Shown: positions 61,954 to 64,000 of the stretch, piece by piece
Position numbering within the stretch: position 1 is the stretch's first letter
How the letters are laid out: the number at the start of each line of letters is the position of its first letter
Source of the DNA: Metallumcola ferriviriculae
Lineage (GTDB): Bacteria > Bacillota > JADQBR01
Direction of reading: 5' to 3'
Assembly (NCBI RefSeq): GCF_035573695.1
Contig: NZ_CP121694.1
Span: forward strand, 2,146,501 to 2,210,500
DNA: 64,000 nucleotides
Notes under the pieces: generated by a model
What the model saw: the letters and a program-made list of their open reading frames with translations, nothing else
What the model was told of the DNA's origin: nothing
Database searches by the model: none
Made by a program: the position numbers and the translations under genes

Positions 61954-62789
61954 TGGTAGTGGATTTGCATACCCATACTACTGCATCCGATGGTGCAGTT
62001 AGCCCTGAAGAGTTAGTCAAACTAGCATTGACAGCCGGGCTGCATGCTATTGCAGTTACTGACCATGATACCGTAGGAGGTTTAGCAGCGGCGGAAGAAG
62101 CGGCTGCTAAATTGCCTATTAAAGTCATTCCGGGGATCGAAATTAGTACTGACTGGCAAGATGAGGAAATCCATGCATTAGGGTACTTCATAGATTATAA
62201 TTGCCAAAAACTGCAGAAAGTGTTGGATATCTTGGCAGAGGAGCGTTTCCAGCGGGGTAAAAAGATGGTGTCAAAGCTGAGACGGATAGGAATATTGATA
62301 TCCTGGGCAAGGGTTCAACATCTGGCCAAAGAAGGTGTTGTGGGGCGGCCCCACGTTGCTCAGGCTATGTTGGAAGAAGGCTATGTGGGAAATATCTCTG
62401 AGGCTTTTAGGAAGTATCTGTCTAAGGGTCAGGTCGGTTATGTATGCCGAATGAAGCTTACGCCGGCTGAGGCTGTAAAGTTGATTAGAGACGCGGGGGG
62501 AGTCCCGGTACTGGCTCATCCTGGTTTGTTACGTAACCACCATAAACTAGGAGAAATTATTTCCAAGGGATTTCAGGGGATTGAAGTATATTATCCCCAG
62601 CATGATTCAGAACAGGTTCGCCTTTATTTGACCCTGGCGCAACAGTACGGCTTGGTGGTTACAGGCGGTTCTGATTTCCATGGTGCCTCCAGGGCGAAGA
62701 ATAAATTGGCTGCATCGACAGTTGCTAATAAAGTCGTGAGCGACTTAGTAAAGATACGAGAGGAGACCAAGCATGGAAATTGCAAATAG
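61953..62789 (+). CDS. PHP domain metal-dependent phosphoesterase
   Basis: 278 aa. PHP motifs: DLHTHTTASDGAVSP (residues 4-18), AVTDHDTVGGL, PGIEISTDW, PVLAHPGLL and GSDFHGAS. YciV/RnaseAM-like PHP proteins of this size hydrolyse 3',5'-nucleoside bisphosphate or RNA 5' ends. It is translationally coupled to the dipeptidase (ATGATGG overlap) and overlaps dapL by 17 bp, forming a three-gene unit. Exact substrate unknown. Confidence 0.9.
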   Translation: MVVDLHTHTTASDGAVSPEELVKLALTAGLHAIAVTDHDTVGGLAAAEEAAAKLPIKVIPGIEISTDWQDEEIHALGYFIDYNCQKLQKVLDILAEERFQRGKKMVSKLRRIGILISWARVQHLAKEGVVGRPHVAQAMLEEGYVGNISEAFRKYLSKGQVGYVCRMKLTPAEAVKLIRDAGGVPVLAHPGLLRNHHKLGEIISKGFQGIEVYYPQHDSEQVRLYLTLAQQYGLVVTGGSDFHGASRAKNKLAASTVANKVVSDLVKIREETKHGNCK

Positions 62790-63933
62790 GCTGCGCGGAC
62801 AGGATTCAGCTATCTTTTCTGAAATGGACAGATTGCGTGTAGTTGAAGAAGATAAAGGAAGGGATATCATTAATTTAAGCATCGGGAGTCCGGACCTTCC
62901 GCCCCCACCCCATGTGGTAGAAGCTCTAAGCAGTGCGGTAAATGATTATAATAATTATGGATACGCCCTTACACAAGGAATGAAGGAATTGAGACAGGCC
63001 GTGGCTGATATGTATCTGAAACGGTTCAATGTGAAGTTAGACCCGGCAACAGAGATATTGTCGTTAATGGGATCCCAAGATGGATTGGCCCATATTTATT
63101 TAGCATTCATTAACCCAGGTGATTGGGGGCTAATTCCTGACCCGGGTTATCCGATATACAGTTTTGGCCTATTTCTTGCCGGGGGCAGGAAATACCCCAT
63201 GCCATTGGTGAAAGATAACGACTTTTTACCGGATTTATCTGCCATTCCAGAGGAAATAGCGGATAAAGCTAAGATTATGGTTTTGAACTATCCGAACAAT
63301 CCTAACGCTGCGGTAGCGGACAAGGCATTCTTTGAGGAAATCGTTAAATTTGCCAGGAAGCATCATATTATTGTTTGTCATGATGTTGCATATTCTGAAC
63401 TCGCTTACGATGGATTTTCCCCTGACAGTTTTTTATCCGTTCCTGGCGCGAAAGAAGTGGGAGTTGAATTTTATTCAGTTTCCAAGACATATAATATGGC
63501 TGGATGCAGACTAGGTTTTGTAGTGGGCAACAGTAAAGTTATTAACGCATTGGAAAAGATAAAATCAAACATTGATTATGGAGTATTTAAGCCGATTCAG
63601 CAGGCTGGGATTGCAGCGCTTACCGGTTCACAAGAATGGGTAAGGGATTTGGCAAGTACCTATGCCAAACGCAGAGACGTTTTAGTTGATGGACTAGTTG
63701 AACTTGGTTGGCAGGTGGATAAGCCTAAAGCGTCCATGTTTGTATGGCTACCAGTTCCAAAACCTTTTCAACATTCCATTGAATTTGCAATGGATTTATT
63801 GAAAAGAGCCGGGGTCGTAGTGGTTCCAGGTATTGCGTTTGGGGATATGGGAGACAAATATGTACGATTGGCTTTGGTTTGTTCTAAAGAACGGCTTCAG
63901 GAGGTCGTAGATAGAATTTCCGCCCATTATTAG
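62773..63933 (+). CDS. dapL: LL-diaminopimelate aminotransferase family protein
   Basis: 386 aa fold-type I PLP enzyme. MNLSIGSPDLPPPPHVVEAL-like N-terminal motif (INLSIGSPDLPPPP), VLNYPNNPNAAVADKAFF, the Schiff-base Lys in FYSVSKTYNMAGCRLGF and the substrate Arg near VRLALVCS. It belongs to the DapL2/aminotransferase group that converts tetrahydrodipicolinate directly to LL-DAP with glutamate, fitting dapA and dapB in the same window and the absence of dapD/dapE-type genes here. Specificity versus other aminotransferases of this subgroup is not certain. GAGGAGA precedes the ATG. Confidence 0.8.
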   Translation: MEIANRLRGQDSAIFSEMDRLRVVEEDKGRDIINLSIGSPDLPPPPHVVEALSSAVNDYNNYGYALTQGMKELRQAVADMYLKRFNVKLDPATEILSLMGSQDGLAHIYLAFINPGDWGLIPDPGYPIYSFGLFLAGGRKYPMPLVKDNDFLPDLSAIPEEIADKAKIMVLNYPNNPNAAVADKAFFEEIVKFARKHHIIVCHDVAYSELAYDGFSPDSFLSVPGAKEVGVEFYSVSKTYNMAGCRLGFVVGNSKVINALEKIKSNIDYGVFKPIQQAGIAALTGSQEWVRDLASTYAKRRDVLVDGLVELGWQVDKPKASMFVWLPVPKPFQHSIEFAMDLLKRAGVVVVPGIAFGDMGDKYVRLALVCSKERLQEVVDRISAHY

Positions 63934-64000
63934 TTACCTTAAGACTATATTTTGTCATTACCGAATATACTATTGTTAAAATGAGTAAAGTGGCTTAACT

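Noticed and set aside
1-64000. tRNA, rRNA genes and CRISPR arrays
   Set aside because: I saw no cloverleaf with a GTTCRANNC T-loop in the intergenic gaps, no rRNA sequence and no regularly spaced repeats.

Overview
The window looks like chromosomal DNA of an anaerobic, endospore-forming member of the Bacillota (Clostridia/Peptococcaceae-like). The evidence is the dipicolinate synthase pair, SpoVS, a SpoIIIE/FtsK translocase, YlzJ and TepA in the same order as around the Bacillus ylxY-spoIIIE locus, together with menaquinone synthesis by the futalosine route, LL-diaminopimelate aminotransferase, tRNA 2-selenouridine synthase and sigma-54-type regulation of a CoA-linked catabolic operon. The exact genus cannot be read from the sequence.

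Region 1 (1-8.3 kb) is a graveyard of mobile DNA. It holds three overlapping tyrosine recombinase genes (a RIT, recombinase-in-trio, element; the third runs off the left edge, the first carries an in-frame stop). The RIT end cuts a DDE integrase-type transposase. An intact IS3-family element with a -1 frameshift signal follows, then a DUF6431-like zinc-ribbon/HTH gene, an IS110-family element with a hairpin over its ribosome binding site and a long structured 3' non-coding tail (possible bridge RNA), and a decayed AHL-lactonase-like metallo-hydrolase.

Region 2 (8.3-23.1 kb) is a catabolic island: thiolase (minus strand), an inserted DDE insertion sequence, then a long plus-strand operon preceded by a near-perfect sigma-54 promoter. 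The operon encodes 3-hydroxybutyryl-CoA dehydrogenase, a crotonase-fold isomerase-like protein, a 4-hydroxybutyryl-CoA dehydratase with all four Fe-S cluster ligands, an acyl-CoA synthetase, a TRAP transporter (dctP, dctM, dctQ), two nitronate monooxygenase/FabK-like flavoproteins, a QueG-like 8Fe ferredoxin-type protein and a classical enoyl-CoA hydratase. Together they suggest uptake, CoA activation and conversion to acetyl-CoA of a short hydroxy- or unsaturated carboxylate. Decayed transposase fragments close the island (23.2-24.2 kb).

Region 3 (24.4-63.9 kb) is conserved core: VanW protein, YlxY-like deacetylase, D,D-carboxypeptidase, M16 peptidase MlpA, mqnE-mqnA-mqnC, dUTPase, YmxH, then a lysine riboswitch ahead of dapB-dpaA-dpaB-asd-dapG-dapA (aspartate to lysine/dipicolinate), RNase J, TepA, YlzJ, a Na/Pi transporter, UppP, FtsK/SpoIIIE, a 144-bp palindromic repeat, MnmH, RodZ, RimO, PgsA, a membrane protein overlapping an FtsH-like AAA protease that lacks the usual extracytoplasmic domain, a membrane metallophosphoesterase, SOS-controlled recA-recX, RNase Y, an unknown protein, YmdB, SpoVS, a dipeptidase, a PHP phosphoesterase and DapL. 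Most transcription units end in clear intrinsic terminators. I found no rRNA, tRNA or CRISPR array.
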